Assembly: GCA_964019165.1 (NCBI GenBank)
Contig: OZ025277.1
Coordinates: 4,829,655 to 4,893,654 of the forward strand
DNA length: 64,000 bases
Source: Mastigias papua
Lineage: Eukaryota > Cnidaria > Scyphozoa > Rhizostomeae > Mastigiidae
Reading direction: 5' to 3'
Position 1 is the stretch's first letter; the number at the start of each line of letters is the position of its first letter. Under the pieces are notes generated by a model, which searched no databases, was not told the DNA's origin, and was given only the letters and a program-made list of their open reading frames with translations. Positions 10,997-32,687 of the stretch are shown here, in pieces. Position numbers and translations under genes: made by a program.

Positions 10997-13714
10997 GCTG
11001 TAATCACTCAATACTACCTACTTTGAAACAAGTACTACCTTCGGACAAATCAATATCTGGTCGTGTCTTATCCCTGCTATACTGTCTGTACTGAATTTGT
11101 AGAGAATCTCTTCTGCTGTGTATTCGTGTCTTATAAGTTATAAACTATGACGGTCACATAGCAGTATATTCCTCATCTGTGTCTGAAAATTAGCGATTTA
11201 CTCGCTATATTCTCAAACCGCGTACTAGTTTGCAGCTGCTACAGCTATTTGCATAACAATAGAACTGTTTACTCGTTGGCATAGTTTATAGATATTTCAT
11301 TTTTATCCATTTTTTAAGAACTGAAGGAGAAAATAAACTTGAGAGAATGAAGAAAACAAAGCTTTGCCTACGAAACTCAACCTGCCCGAAAGAATGATGG
11401 AAAAGTTTGTCCGAAGTTTGTGAGAGATCAAGGTGTATCATAGTATATTGCTGATATTGATAGAGCAAACTACCTGAGCGTTAATAAGGAATGAAAGCTC
11501 ACTTGCTCAGTTGTTAACTCAGCTATTGCTTCTAGAACTTTGTCGACTTTGTACGTAAACAGGACTCGCAGTGCCCACAAACAGGACCCCTTTTAAAGGA
11601 GGACCGTTTAAACTAGCAGTATTTATCAACCAACTGCCAACATTTAATAGCGAAATATGTACATGCACATTTCCCGTGTGATAGGTCTCGCAAATGTTTC
11701 TCTATATCCAATTATACCACTTCAACAACCAGACTTCAGAAAAGACAGAAGAAAAGCTAATCAGTATTGGATAGCTAAATCGTAAAATGTAAGGGTAGCT
11801 AGCTTCGGTAACGAGGATACTCGGATTGACTTCTCACTCCTATATAAATAATATATATTTACAATAGGATTGAAAAATTGTGATTTTTCAAGGAAATTGC
11901 CAGCAATTCTGGCCCAATAATTCTAGCATGAGAGGTAGACGATTTCATTTTAAGACAATTGCTTTTTAAATGAATTTGGCGGCTGCGATATTCTATACAC
12001 AATGCAGCATAGAAATTAAAGAAAACTATTTCACAACTAGCAGAAATGATCTACACTTACTCGACACAATGTCATCTATAAGTTCCCAGGTCATTTGATT
12101 AAGGAAACAAAGCTTTCCCAGTTAGACTATTCATTTGATAGTCTAAACACAATTTGCCTAGCAGGTTCCTGAAAATTAATAAATTCCCTTATAATATATT
12201 TTAGTGTGCAAATGGTGATAACACCATAGTGCAAAATATCAGAATTACATTTCTGACCAAAAACGAAGCTTTCCGACATATAAGAAAGTAGCGCATAGAA
12301 TACAACATAGCACTTACATAGAGGAGTTTGGTCTGTGAGCTGCCTAACATTATATTGCAATATATAATGAATTTTGCACTTTTGGCGCCCTTTAACGTGC
12401 TGTTCTACATAGAATATGCAGTCCCAAACACTTTTGTAGAGATCTTGAGAATAACCCGAGCAGATAACAATCTACATATATGTAGAAAGATTCCTTTTAA
12501 AGACGAGTTGAATATCATACAAAAATTTTCTTTCCAATACGTATGGCAACGATGCATGCATGGTTTCAATGCTTGCTCGTCATATGCATTCTGTTTATGC
12601 CTACAAGAATCGAGCGATATTCTTCAATACTCTTCAATATAATAGTGGCAAGAATAACGTACAGCTCTAGCTTTTGTGCAAAAAACCTTGTCTTCTTGTT
12701 ATAGATGAGAGAAATAAGCTTTATTATAAATAGAACCTCATAAAAGCAATATTGAATGACTGTGGATTTTCAAACTTATGATAGAGATGGATTTTTAATT
12801 ACAGTAAACAGTGCAATTGGTAGAGAATGCTGAGCTGAATTACTGACTAAAGACATTAAACCAAAACCACAACTTTCAACAAAGTTGCTGATAGCTGCAT
12901 TTGAAGACAGATGTTTGCGATTTAGTTATAAATAGTCACGTGTAAGCGAGAAGTTTTGTTCAATAGCCGCTTAAGTTTTTCGAAAATCTTTGCAATGACA
13001 AAAAATCAACGAAAATTGAAGATTTTGAAATTAAAAATAAACTTGCTTTATCGTTTTTAAGTCTATGCTCTTCACAATAAATTGTGTTGGATGCGCGCAA
13101 AAACGTCAAGGCATCGTACTGAAACCAACTCTTGGTGAATGCGCTAATTAAAACTTCAAACTAAAACATGAAAATATTGTCTATGACACCTATAGCATAC
13201 TGTACTATGCAGTAGAGGAATATTAGAAATCTACCGGTTGTATAAGTAAAGTGGAGTCTTAATTGACCGAATGATACTCTGTAGAGTTAACAAAATGCCC
13301 CTGGTACTGATGCATGTTAGAGTACAGTAAGGTACAGCTTCACGTGGGGCTCATTGCCAAAGGCCAGTCCGGGAAGACTGTTGATGTTCCTAGAGAATAT
13401 TACGCAAGGCAACTGTAGAACATACAGCCTATAGGGGCAATATTACTGGAAACGTTTTTTATTGCAATTGATTTCCTAGAGCCACAGGATTTCAAAAGAG
13501 AGACTGCGATACTATGTTACTTTTTCAATCGCGATCAATAATAACAGATAAGATCCATTTCGAAGCATTCTAACGGAGATTGAAATCTGAACTCTGTATG
13601 CTAGCAAGTTACCATTGGTTTAAAGTTGATTGAAGTTTCATGAATGATACAATTTTGATACAATAAGTCCTCAAATTGGCTCTCATTTGAAAACGCCCCC
13701 TTTTGAACTTCTGC
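10997..13714. other. No gene recognised; 5' flank of the CPPED1-like gene and unique AT-rich DNA
   Basis: Contains the promoter side of the minus-strand gene; a TATAA-like string is near 11130-11140, but its use is unknown. One copy of a dispersed 32-bp motif lies at 12393-12424. Open frames at 11286-11468, 12127-12360 and 12328-12642 match nothing I know. Confidence 0.4.
12393..12424 (+). repeat. Dispersed 32-bp motif, copy A
   Basis: Variant of AACGTGCAGTTCTACACA-AAATGTGCAGTTCC (other copies at 20386-20417 minus and 42922-42953 plus). Inside it, GTGCAGTTC occurs twice, 19 bp apart; this copy is diverged (GTGCTGTTC and ATGCAGTCC). Confidence 0.5.
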
Positions 13715-13850
13715 AGAGGTCCCACACAATGAAATGTGGGAAAAGCTCCCTAAAGCTTAGGGAGAGGGAGTATGCTGTGGAAAATCCTAAATGATGATAC
13801 ACAGAAGCTGGAGTCTGTTGCAGCTTTTAAAAAGGAAATTAAGACTTAGG
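13715..13850 (+). mobile_element. Possible decayed LINE ORF2 tail
   Basis: In two frames the sequence gives MWEKLPKA and then LESVAAFKKEIKT-stop, resembling the Trp-x-x-LP ... SFKKxLK end of CR1-like elements. The match is short and frame-broken. Confidence 0.3.
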
Positions 13851-14756
13851 ATGGAACCAGTTGCTTCCGTGCAATTTGTAAATGGACATTCGTATTCCTT
13901 TCATTTTCAATTAATATGTACTTCCTTAGGGACTGGTCATTAATTCTTCCAGAGCAGCGGGTGGAAGATATCTAGGAGGGGGACCAAAATTCTACACACT
14001 CAGGGGAGGGGGATGAAAAATAAAGAGGATTTTAAAAGATGGACTATGGAGTTTCTTCTGAAGTCCTGGAGTGGGGAGCAAAATATCTACCTAAATATGA
14101 GATGGGGGATGAAAATTCCATCAAATATATGAGAATGTCTTCCACCCCCTCCCCACAAGTAATTAATCACCCGTCCCTTAGGTCTGTTGCAAATAGTTGG
14201 TGTAAATTAGTATTTTCAAGAATCATGTACTTACCAACTTTGAATAAATATTGAGGATGATGACATTATAACTACAAATTGTTAATAAGTCCCCATCACA
14301 ACAGATGATCAGCACCTTTTTATTAGACTGAAGCTTATATTTTAAACTACTCTTTCACATTTTGAAGAAAGGAGATCTGATTAACGAATCCTATTACACG
14401 GCATTTTCAGATAAGTTTTAAGCCCTCTCATATGTCCTACTTTTGTGTTAGTTCCTAGCCCAGTCTAGAAACGTTATAAACAAGACAGCCCACCAGGGGG
14501 GCCAACTGGAGGACTTGCAGTATGTGAGCATACAGTTACAAATCTGGTGCACAGAACAAGAAGGAGATGGAAAACGGAGAAGAAAATCTAAGAAAGGGCC
14601 TCGTTCATTCTCTCTAGTTGGAGTAAGGAAAGCTTTTAATGTGATAGACAACGAACATACAGGGAAAGTAGTTGCTGAAGAAAATGATGCAGATGCCTAC
14701 AGAAGTTATCACATTGATGCCGAGATTAAAACCTATGCTACATCGCTGATAAAGTA

Positions 14757-15010
14757 ACAGGCCTCCCAGCCAAAGTTCACAGATTTTTTTACGAATTTAT
14801 GCCATTTCAATGTCACATTTTATGCTATTTCATGCCATCGCCTGATGGAATTTATGCTGCCATATAACTTTTTCTGAAAATTTCATGCTGTTCTATCATA
14901 CTCAATCAGTGTATTGTCCACAAAGTCAACAAATGATATTTTCCTGGTAAGGGTGAAGGCTAAATAACATTTCTACTGTTCATTGACTATTTGTGAGAAA
15001 GCCTACGTTC
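14757..15010 (+). repeat. Left part of a TIR element (family of 37512-37936)
   Basis: It starts ACAGGCCTCCCAGCC and stays alignable with 37513 onward (ACGAATTTATGCCAT, then ATGGAATTTATG and TATTGTC blocks) for about 250 bp. No right terminal repeat was found, so it is truncated or diverged. Just upstream, an open frame of 80 codons (14515-14757) matches nothing recognised. Confidence 0.55.
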
Positions 15011-17444
15011 GGTTGATGCCCTTATTGTAATCTGTTCCTTTCCTATCGCTTTTATGTATAATATTGAAAGATCTAATTTTAGAGACACTTCCGTGCTATT
15101 TTTAGCCTTCAAGCGATTTCCCTGAAATGTCCCTAGTTTCCCTGGTTTTCCGGACAAGGCAGGCACCTTGTTCTGGGATTACATACCGGATGGTAGTTTA
15201 TAGCAGATTTGCGGATGCATCATAATACGAAGCCAAGCGCGCACGTGGGAATTTTTGCGGGCAGGGTTCTAATCCACAAAAAGGCATACCATACCGTTAT
15301 AAAAAGGATATCGCTTGGAACAACTTGGTATATCGACTACTCTGCTCGTTTTCCAAAGGTGAACTAAATTATCGTTATTAGAGAAAGTGTATGCAGCCAT
15401 ATGCAGCTCAGAGAAAGGATGGGTTATGCAAAGAAATTAATCCCAGGTGAAGTGCTACTGTTGGGCCATTCCATACGATTGAAGTAAATGGTAAGGGAGA
15501 ATTTGCCAGGGAATTTCTTGGACATCATAAGTTTAAGATAACATAAGAAAAGATGTATTATTGTTCATTCAATTCTTTGGAGGTACAAAAGTCGCCTAAT
15601 TTAACAAATGTTTTCCTTGATTCAGGCGATATTAGCAAGGTATGAAGTAATCAATAATTGATTTACTCACGAAGTTTTCTTTGAAAATACGAGACTGGTG
15701 AATTCAAGAGCAAACAGTACGAAGCAAACAGATGTGTAGGGTTGAATGCAAATCCAAGGAAAACCGAAATCTCATGGAGGTCATTAGGCAAATCAGACAT
15801 CAACTTGCTATAAAGATGTAATTTGAATACACCACCAGGCTTTGTTCACTTGTAGCTGGTTTGCTAAATTCAAGCTCAAATCGTTAGGATTTAGCTTGGG
15901 GCAGTTGGAGACAGTAAATCAATCACTAAAAATCAATCTGTCCTTCACTATACCAGATAACTTTAGAAAACTAACCAGGACCCTTCCGATATATTTCCTT
16001 TGGTGGAGGGGTTGTAGGATCTGCAATATGCCAACAAATGGGCGTAGTTCTTATAATTGCAAAATATCTGCATAAACATTTAAGTGCAATAGGACTATAT
16101 AGAGTATTTAAGTAGCAAGTGGTGAACTTTTTGGAAAATATTGTGAATCTATAAATGTAAAAAATACATGAGTTATCTGTTTCGCTGCAGCAGCTAATGC
16201 TTATACTAGGGCTCCTAGAATGTAAAAATTAAAACAATTGGCTGATAGAAATAGCAAATTTTGGTTACACGCCGACAGAGGCCATATTACTAGAGAGCAT
16301 GAAACACGACTGGTGCCACGTGCTACGTACATCATAGACTCCCGTGTCCCAACAGTTTTTGCAGATGTTCTCTTATGAAATGCAGTGACATGGATTGCCT
16401 CTTACCAGAGTTAACTGAAACTGTTTTTAGAACGAAAGTAGCTAATATCATTAGATGTTAGCTAGCAATCCAAAGTAAATGCCACTATATCCCATATTTC
16501 ATTAGTATAGCAGACATGGAGGACAATCCAATTGATGACGAAAAGGACAGGAGCAGTTCTGTCAGATAGGCCGTGTTGGTGCGAGCTCACCATAAAATAT
16601 ATCTTTTAGTGACCGATAATGGCAGCTTGCCATTCAAATTGGAAGACACCTCTAAGGGGAATTCCCCTATGTCGAGATAGGTGGTTATACACCAATTTCA
16701 TATTCAGTTCTACAACAACACAGCCTATACTGTGGGTGCCAACACAGCGGGAGCGTTAGAAAAGAGCGTTCAGGTAGTTATTAAATAAAACCCCAAAACT
16801 AGCAAATAACAAAACAAAAATCATGCCTGTACAATAATGACATCACAATTACAAGAAGGAAGGCAGCTTGACATTGAGAAGGTGAAAAGAGATCATGCTA
16901 CTTTCCAGATGTATTTTGCAACAAGAAGGCCTTCGAAACCATAGGCGACTTTAATCATGATACAAGCTGATATAGGTCACAAGATCCAATGAAAAACACA
17001 AAAAAGTACATATACAAATTACGAAATTTTCCTTTGTCTTAGATATTTCTAGACATAAGCCTGTTTTCCACTAAGCGAAAACGTCCGTGCGACACGAAAC
17101 GCAGTGGCAGAATTCTCGTCTTTACTTGCGATTGTGATTGTGCTGCCCTTAATCAGTCCACATATTTCGTAGATCGACGAGAGAACTTAGACTGTGATCA
17201 TGCAACCAAAGCCGTTAACGTGGTAGTTGCCCTCGTACACGAGAAATAAATACGCAAGCGTAACTTGAACACAATTTTGCATCGCAAGAACGGAATCTCT
17301 CCACTGGAACACACGCGTTTCTGAACTTTCTATCTGCTTTACTAGCCACCTTGTTATAGTACCAACATTCACTGTAACAGTCATCAGGTGATTTGCTGAC
17401 TTCACTTTCCGTTTATTTACATCAATACCGTTCGTTATTGGCAG
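15010..17444. other. No gene recognised
   Basis: Unique-looking AT-rich sequence. An open frame at 17187-17405 (minus, 72 codons, with a hydrophobic segment) is unassigned; I cannot tell a lone exon from chance. Confidence 0.35.
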
Positions 17445-17648
17445 CTATTCGATTGGATGAGAGCTCTGATTATCTATACTTTCTTACAACATAATTGACC
17501 AATCATCATGCAGGATTCTGACCACACATGTGGTCCACTGCTAAATCTAGGCCCATTGTGGATGATCATTGGCCATGTAGGTTGGGAGAAAATAGATCAG
17601 ATCAGTGCTCTCAACCACCCAAAACACTTGGCGGTTACGCTTGGCAGC
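17445..17648. mobile_element. Foldback MITE, copy 1
   Basis: Long imperfect inverted repeat. The left arm has GAGAGCTCTGAT and CCAATCATCATGCAGGATTC. The right arm has the complements, GATGATCATTGGCC, TAGGTTGGGAGAAAATAGAT and GTGCTCTCAACC, ending near TTGGCGGTTACG. Shared with copies at about 44842, 58567, 58797 and 62484. Confidence 0.7.
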
Positions 17649-18930
17649 AATAATAGGATTATTATTGACCTGACATTCTGAAGTAATGAAAATAAAATTT
17701 GTAAGTAGATAGAAATTCTCCGGTAACTACCATGACATTTGTCTTTAACTGTGTACTTTATTATCAAAAAGCAACAGTCGATGAATTTATAGCTGATAGT
17801 GTTAAAAAGAATATTATGATTACCAGGATAGAAACGAGCCTTTTCATGCTACAACTTCTACGCAAACGGGTCAAAAGAAATGTCATCTGTTACGAGGGAG
17901 TTTCAAATTTCTAGTGTTATGCAAACGGTTTTCTATCCATTTCTTATCGCTTGCACTCTATTCGTCTGTTTGAAGTACGCTATCGAAGATTTAAACGGAG
18001 ATGATGATAAATACTTTAATTAGCTGATAGAGATGTCTGCCGTTACTTCATGTTTTATCTTTTATTTCACTAAAAATACATGAATCTTAATGTCTGCCAT
18101 ACTTCAACCTGGTTTTCCTGAAATTTAATGACTTTCTGACAAAACAAATGGACGAGGAAATCTATAGAGACTAAAATTAATGGTGCCTGAAAATAACTAA
18201 TGTAGGAAATTAACGATGGATGAAATTATTGCGGTTTAAATAGTACTCGATAATGTCATCTATCGTCAATCTTCGATAACTAGGTACTATGCTAACAAAT
18301 TCATCGAAATTTTGTCCATTTATCCTTTAAAATATACAAAATCTGCTATTCCTGTTCATTCTAAGTTCTAGAGGTGGTCATTTACGACTGTTTAATCAAA
18401 TAGTCGATTTAAAATATCTCGAAAAAGGGGAGATAAGGCCTAAACCATTTAGCTAAATCGTATCAACATGGGGACACTCGCAATCCAATAGCAATCCTAA
18501 CGAGACTATCGAAAAGACAATCTAAATTATGCTGATAAGAGGCCACTGAAAACCTACTATTGTGAATAAGTGAGAAAGTCACTTTATTTGGAAATTTTTG
18601 TCTAAATGAATCTAGGGATGTGCTCAACAGATAAGTTTCAAGCATATTTATCTAACAGTGGCTAACATCGAATTTCATGACATATTTGCTGATAAACCTA
18701 CGCTTAAAGGAACGGAAAGCATGTCCACACACTGGCAGGTGAAGCAACTCGCTTTCACTTAGTGTGAGCAGCCTCATCTTCATGTAGGCATTATCAACTT
18801 ACATTAAAGGACTTTACATGCCAGGTAAGGCCTTTACATGTCCTTGACTTTTCATGTAAGGTTACGCATTACGCAAAAGACACGAAAGGTTTATAATATG
18901 GGATATAAAGTCCTATGAATAAAAAACACG
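17649..18930. other. No gene recognised
   Basis: AT-rich DNA with short unassigned open frames (17732-17914 plus, 18463-18645 minus). A short direct repeat of TTTACATG and CATGTAAGG elements occurs at about 18810-18870. Confidence 0.35.
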
Positions 18931-18939
18931 TAAATCAGT

Positions 18940-19010
18940 GCAGTGGTGTATACCATTGCTCTACAACCGGGGCATGCGCTGTTCGAATCCCACTCGGGCA
19001 TGCTTTCAAA
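18940..19010 (+). pseudogene. tRNA-derived fragment
   Basis: A B-box-like GTTCGAATCCC (18981-18991) is followed by ACTCGGGCATGC, resembling a tRNA T arm and 3' acceptor strand. The 5' half does not form a clear A box or acceptor partner. Probably a decayed tRNA gene or SINE head; its sequence differs from the 6.2-8.2 kb satellite outside the B box. Confidence 0.4.
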
Positions 19011-19469
19011 TCAGCGTATCAGCCTTTTCGTAACTATCGACTAACTGCACGTTGGCCTAAGTGGCAGACAGGCAAGCTAGAACAATCAAATAAGTAACTC
19101 TAGGGGGAAGTTAGCTTCGGTTGGGAGTTAAAGGATAAAAGAATAGCCTGTCATTGGGCTAGAGTGTACAAGGGCAGCAAACTTCCCTTACTTACTTATT
19201 TATTATGCTTACTGACAGTCATGGATTTATGTGTCTCAAATTGACTCCAAATTGCTGTCGTCTATTTTCATTTCATTTTATGATATTTATAAAGGGTAAG
19301 TATTCAACTAAAGTTGTTTTACAAACTGCCTTGTAAAAAGAAAATAAAGATACCTTAACCAATTCAAAATGCTAACATAGCAATGAAAACTAGTAGAACT
19401 ACTTAATCATAAAAACAAAAGGAAAAGTAAAATCGTGCTCAAGGTCTATCAATTTTTAGTAATGACTTG

Positions 19470-19572
19470 AAATAGGAATAATTACTTGGCTACCTTACTT
19501 TCTCTATTTAGATCGTTCCAGAGTTTAGTTCCTCCATAAGAGAAGCATTTTTAGCCACATACGGTTCTAAGA
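19470..19572 (-). mobile_element. Possible decayed LINE ORF2 tail
   Basis: One minus-strand frame reads KCFSYGGTKLWNDLNRESK, which has the Gly-x-x-x-Trp-Asn-x-Leu motif of CR1-like LINE C-termini, with a stop just upstream. Short and disrupted. Confidence 0.4.
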
Positions 19573-20385
19573 CGACATACGCATTGCAATGTGCAGCGTC
19601 CTATTTAAGTAAGTGAGATCAGGAAAATACTAAGTAACCTAATTAGATGAAGAATTAGCTTTTAGTTCATGTCAGCCTAAAATAATTACCATTGGCAATT
19701 TGGCTTACAAAGTCTTATACGAAAGGTCACAACATCCGAATCGATGAGATTAGGTCTGCCTAAACATACAAAAAGATTTGTGAGACTGAACTGCGACAAT
19801 GCCCAACGCCAAAATGAACAAACTTCATCAACAGGGCAGGAAATGAATGAAATTATTTCTCCTAACGTAGTGCAAAGTCTTTCAGAGTACAGTAACTCGC
19901 AACTATGAAGCGCTGTTAGAAATTTATAATCCAAGCATGCTTGTAAAAGGGCAACGTGTATGTTAGGATTAACATAGAACTGCGCTTTAACTTCTCGAAG
20001 TGCAATTTCGCACATGGTTCTTTTGCAGCAGATGTTCTGCTTTTTCTTTCTGCCGAAAGAAGCGTGGAAAACTTGAGTCTGTCATGTGGAAAATTCGCAG
20101 GCATTCATTAGTGCCTTCATAAGGGTCTATATGTAATAAATCAAATTTCATTCTTCTATACCAAGAAGGCAGGAGTTTCCAAGGAACATCTAGAGCCGCA
20201 CTTTAATCCTTGATTCTCATAAGCACGAACAAAATACACGTGACGAGCAGGCACTGCATTTATGCATGTTTTTTGTCATTGTTAAGGGAAAAAGATATGT
20301 ATAACACTTTAATTTAAAAGAAATTCTGTTACTAGATGTACAAGGTAGTCTTAACAGATTTCTTTCTGCAACTACACAATCTATT

Positions 20386-20417
20386 GGAACTGCACATTGT
20401 GTGTAGAACTGCGCGTT
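20386..20417 (-). repeat. Dispersed 32-bp motif, copy B
   Basis: On the minus strand this reads AACGCGCAGTTCTACACA followed by CAATGTGCAGTTCC. It matches copy C (42922-42953) with few changes. Neighbouring sequence is not shared. Confidence 0.5.
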
Positions 20418-20841
20418 AACAAAACCATGTCAGACGAATATCAAGTCAAAGAGCAAACATTTATTCAACGTCGACTACTCACATTAAACACTTAGCTACA
20501 TCATAACATAACATATACAATAAACTGGACAAAACAGGCTAAGAGGATTATGTTTTAATCATTTGTAAAACATACTATGAAGAAACACGGCATAAAACAT
20601 CGCAAGTGTCTTCATGCAGGAAATTAAACATTTTAACATAAAATGCTATTACCACTGGGTGTCCTGATTGAATCAAAAGCAAAATGAACAACAAAGTATC
20701 AGCTTAATATACTATAATTTTCATGTAATATACTATACTTATTGAAGTGTTGAAATTTAAATGTATATTGATTTAAAGTAACATTAACCTTAATAAAGCT
20801 CTTCGAAAGCTTAACTAACGTTAACTTCTAGCAAAAACAAA

Positions 20842-20878
20842 CTAAACGCAATTAAACGCAATTAAACGCAATTAAACA
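20842..20878 (+). repeat. Short tandem repeat (AATTAAACGC)n
   Basis: About 3.5 units of a 10-bp repeat, followed by a duplicated TCTCTAAAGTAT block. Confidence 0.85.
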
Positions 20879-22111
20879 GCGTGCATTCGCTCTCTAAAGT
20901 ATGCGCACGTTCTCTAAAGTATTGCCAATTGTGATCTACACAGAACTGTCCTTAGAAAGCCATAACACAATACATCATTTATGCCTATAGTAGTACTGAT
21001 GCAATGCTGTCTACAACGGCACCGAAGCATATTTTTTGAAAAAGAAAGATGTCCAGGCAAAATATTTCATGTCGGTGTATCACATGCCGGAGTATCACAC
21101 GAGTTCTTTAATGCGGATTTTCTAATGTCAGTCCTTGAATTTTAGGCAGTTATAAAAAATATTCATTGCTTCATACATTTGCTTATGGCTGTTGGATTTC
21201 AAAGTTTACTCATTCATTTCATTGAAAAAGAGTGCTATGAAGCCACTCTTTTAAACCTGTGATTTCAATTACCATTGCCAAATGTTTGGCTGCAAGATAC
21301 CTTAACTTACTTTTTCTATTATTTTATTAGTTACATCTATGTCATGTTCCCTGGGTAGACATAATATCGTTCCTATAAGCTTCTGGTGATAGCATATCGT
21401 AATTGGGCCGCACAGTACCATCGAAAAATGGCCCACACTCCTATGTCTAAAATTTTAGAACAAGTCTAAATACTCGGATGCCATTCGCATTTTGCAACAT
21501 AACAAATCGTGATTTGAGTTTACGAATTTCCTTTTACTACCTCTGAGGAATAATCACAAACGATGTGAGTCAGTCAGATAGGGTATTGGTTAACTTCAGT
21601 CATAGAAACTCACTGTAAGTTAAGGCCGCCTAAGTTCTACCTGTAGTCAAAATTCAACTCATTCACGTTCGTAACACTTTTCAATATAATTTAATGAACC
21701 GTCCACTTCGATGCCAATACATCTATAGAAAGTAATATTCAATATAATGGCACTTTGGTACATGAATTGACTGTCTCATTTTGTCGGGTAAAGCAATTTG
21801 CAGACAACTGTCTAACACAAGAATAAAATGTATTTTACATACGAAATTAATGGAATAAGGTATGCTTGATACATGAGGCATGCAGCCACTTGTGTAAACT
21901 TAATTTCAAAAATATATTGCAGCAACTATTAAGAGGTTTCAAAGTTTAGAACATGGTATGGAAGAAAAATGCCCACAGACGTGAATAAATTACTTCTTCA
22001 AATACAAAACAAACAAAAACAAGGTTAATATTTACATACAATGGTTCAACCTTGTTATGTCTGTGTCTATATGACAAAAGAGCATGTCTGTATGACAAAA
22101 ATGAAACAGTT

Positions 22112-31380
<9,269 letters not shown>

Positions 31381-31586
31381 TTTGATCACAATTTACGAGC
31401 AGTGTTTTGCGAAAATGGGCTCCTATGTCAGCCACTACAAATTAAATGTCTGCTAGCACCTATAGGTAGCCACTTCTCCTTCGCAGCATTCATAGTAGCT
31501 TCTCTCCTCTTGTGCAAAAGCTAGGCCTCGTTTACACGTGTTCTTCTAATGGCGATATAAAGTTGAAGGTAAAACTTGTGGAAGTC
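31381..31586. promoter_or_regulatory. Bidirectional TMEM50/ACL4 promoter with E-box
   Basis: Only 206 bp separate the TMEM50 ATG (31380, minus) from the ACL4 ATG (31587, plus). A canonical E-box CACGTG lies at 31535-31540, and pyrimidine-rich CTTCTCCTTC and TTCTCTCCTCTT tracts precede it. CACGTG elements are known in core promoters of ribosome-biogenesis genes across animals, which fits the role assigned to ACL4. Transcription start sites are not known, so whether the E-box is promoter or leader is open. Confidence 0.6.
31549..31560 (+). promoter_or_regulatory. Minimal uORF in the ACL4 leader
   Basis: ATG GCG ATA TAA: a three-codon upstream frame ending 26 nt before the main ATG, in a different frame from it. 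If transcription starts upstream, as expected, it could reduce main-frame initiation. Confidence 0.45.
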
Positions 31587-32687
31587 ATGGGGAAAAAGAA
31601 GCGAAAAGGTGGCTCAAAAAAGTCTGGAATGAAAGATGTAGAGCCGAAATTCACGGCAGAGGACTTGTTGACTAAGGTAGAAGAGTATATTGAAACATTT
31701 GACTATGAACTAGCACTTAAATTTTGTAAGAAAGCCATGGAAATGGAACCGGGGAATATAAAGGTAGTTGAAACCTTAGCGTGCGTTTACGCTGAATCCG
31801 GTGATATGGAAAAATCAAAGGAATATTTCTTAAAAGCAGTAGAAATGAACTCTGAAGTTGGCCATGAAAAGTATATGTACTTAGGTCAAATGTCTGGAGG
31901 AAAAGAAGCTATCAAATGGTATTTGAAGGGAATTGAAATTATGAAAAACGAATTAGAAAACCAAAATGGTAATAGCGAAAGTACATCAGAGCTGCATGCT
32001 AAAAGCAGTACTAAGAAGACGGATATATCAAACGCGTTTTGTGCACTGTCTGAACTTTATATGACAGATTGTTGTTTTGAAGAGGATGCTGCAACACAGT
32101 GCGAGAAGTATTGCAGTGAAGCACTGAAATATGACCCTAAAAATTATGAAGCTTACATTGTAAATGCAAACTTTCTTCTTAGCCTAGAAAGGAATGAAGA
32201 AGCTAAAAACCTATTAAAGCAATGCTTTGAATCATTAAATATAAAGCCTTCTCAGGCAGCAGATGATGAAATTGAGAGTGAAGATGAAGAAATGGGCGAA
32301 ACTAATTTAGCTGAAAAGACCAATGAAAATGGAGCTGAATACAACTTACCTGAAGAAACTGGCAGTGATGAATTGCCACCATATGCATCAAGAGTTACCC
32401 TAGCTAAGCTACTAACAGAAGTAGGAGAGCATGATATGTCTGAGGTTATTCTGAATACTTTGGTTGGTGATGATGATGAAGACCTTGAAGTATGGTACAT
32501 TTATGGCTGGAACTGTTACTTGCAGGATGATTTTAGTGATGCCATGCTCTATCTTGAAAAGGCAAAGGAAATATATGAAAAACTGGCTTGCAATGATGAA
32601 GAACTGATTAGTCACATGAATGAAATGTTAGAAAAATGTAAAAGTCAAACATCTGATGCCAATAATGGCATGGAGGTTGAGGAATAA
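31587..32687 (+). CDS. ACL4: ACL4-like TPR protein, probable Rpl4 assembly chaperone
   Basis: Intronless, 366 aa. ATG 31587 has a good context (GTCATGG); the frame extends 25 codons upstream but without another ATG. Residues 2-13 are strongly basic (KKKRKGGSKKS). TPR-like helices occupy about 23-56 (ELALKFCKKAMEMEPGN), 57-90 (AESGDMEKSKEYFLKAVEM), 147-182, 183-217 and about 267-330. The family signatures KYMYLGQ (95-101) and AFCALSELYMTD...FEEDA (150-168) are present. An acidic loop (226-237) splits the repeats and the C-terminus is MEVEE. Yeast Acl4 binds newly made ribosomal protein L4 and escorts it to pre-60S particles. Orthology is inferred from TPR layout and these motifs. Confidence 0.82.
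   Translation: MGKKKRKGGSKKSGMKDVEPKFTAEDLLTKVEEYIETFDYELALKFCKKAMEMEPGNIKVVETLACVYAESGDMEKSKEYFLKAVEMNSEVGHEKYMYLGQMSGGKEAIKWYLKGIEIMKNELENQNGNSESTSELHAKSSTKKTDISNAFCALSELYMTDCCFEEDAATQCEKYCSEALKYDPKNYEAYIVNANFLLSLERNEEAKNLLKQCFESLNIKPSQAADDEIESEDEEMGETNLAEKTNENGAEYNLPEETGSDELPPYASRVTLAKLLTEVGEHDMSEVILNTLVGDDDEDLEVWYIYGWNCYLQDDFSDAMLYLEKAKEIYEKLACNDEELISHMNEMLEKCKSQTSDANNGMEVEE

Larger units (their letters stand above)
19573..22111. other. No gene recognised; 3' flank of TMEM50
   Basis: Contains a minus-strand open frame (19686-20015, 109 codons) without family resemblance, one copy of the 32-bp motif (20386-20417), a partial motif (about 19975-19991) and a 10-bp tandem repeat (AATTAAACGC, about 20842-20878). 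The right part probably includes the TMEM50 3' UTR. Confidence 0.4.

Noticed and set aside
10997..11011. CPPED1-like protein starting five codons earlier
   Set aside because: That start is TTG; the first ATG after the upstream in-frame stop is at 10996.
14515..14757. 80-codon open frame rich in charged residues
   Set aside because: No family resemblance, no convincing splice partners, and it ends exactly at a transposon terminus.
17187..17405. 72-codon minus-strand frame with a hydrophobic segment
   Set aside because: No recognisable homology; length is not exceptional for this much DNA.
18915..19097. Functional tRNA gene
   Set aside because: Only a B box and 3' acceptor-like strand are recognisable; the 5' half cannot fold.
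31512..31586. ACL4 with a 25-residue N-terminal extension
   Set aside because: The extension starts with GTG, and the ATG at 31587 has a better context followed by the typical basic stretch.
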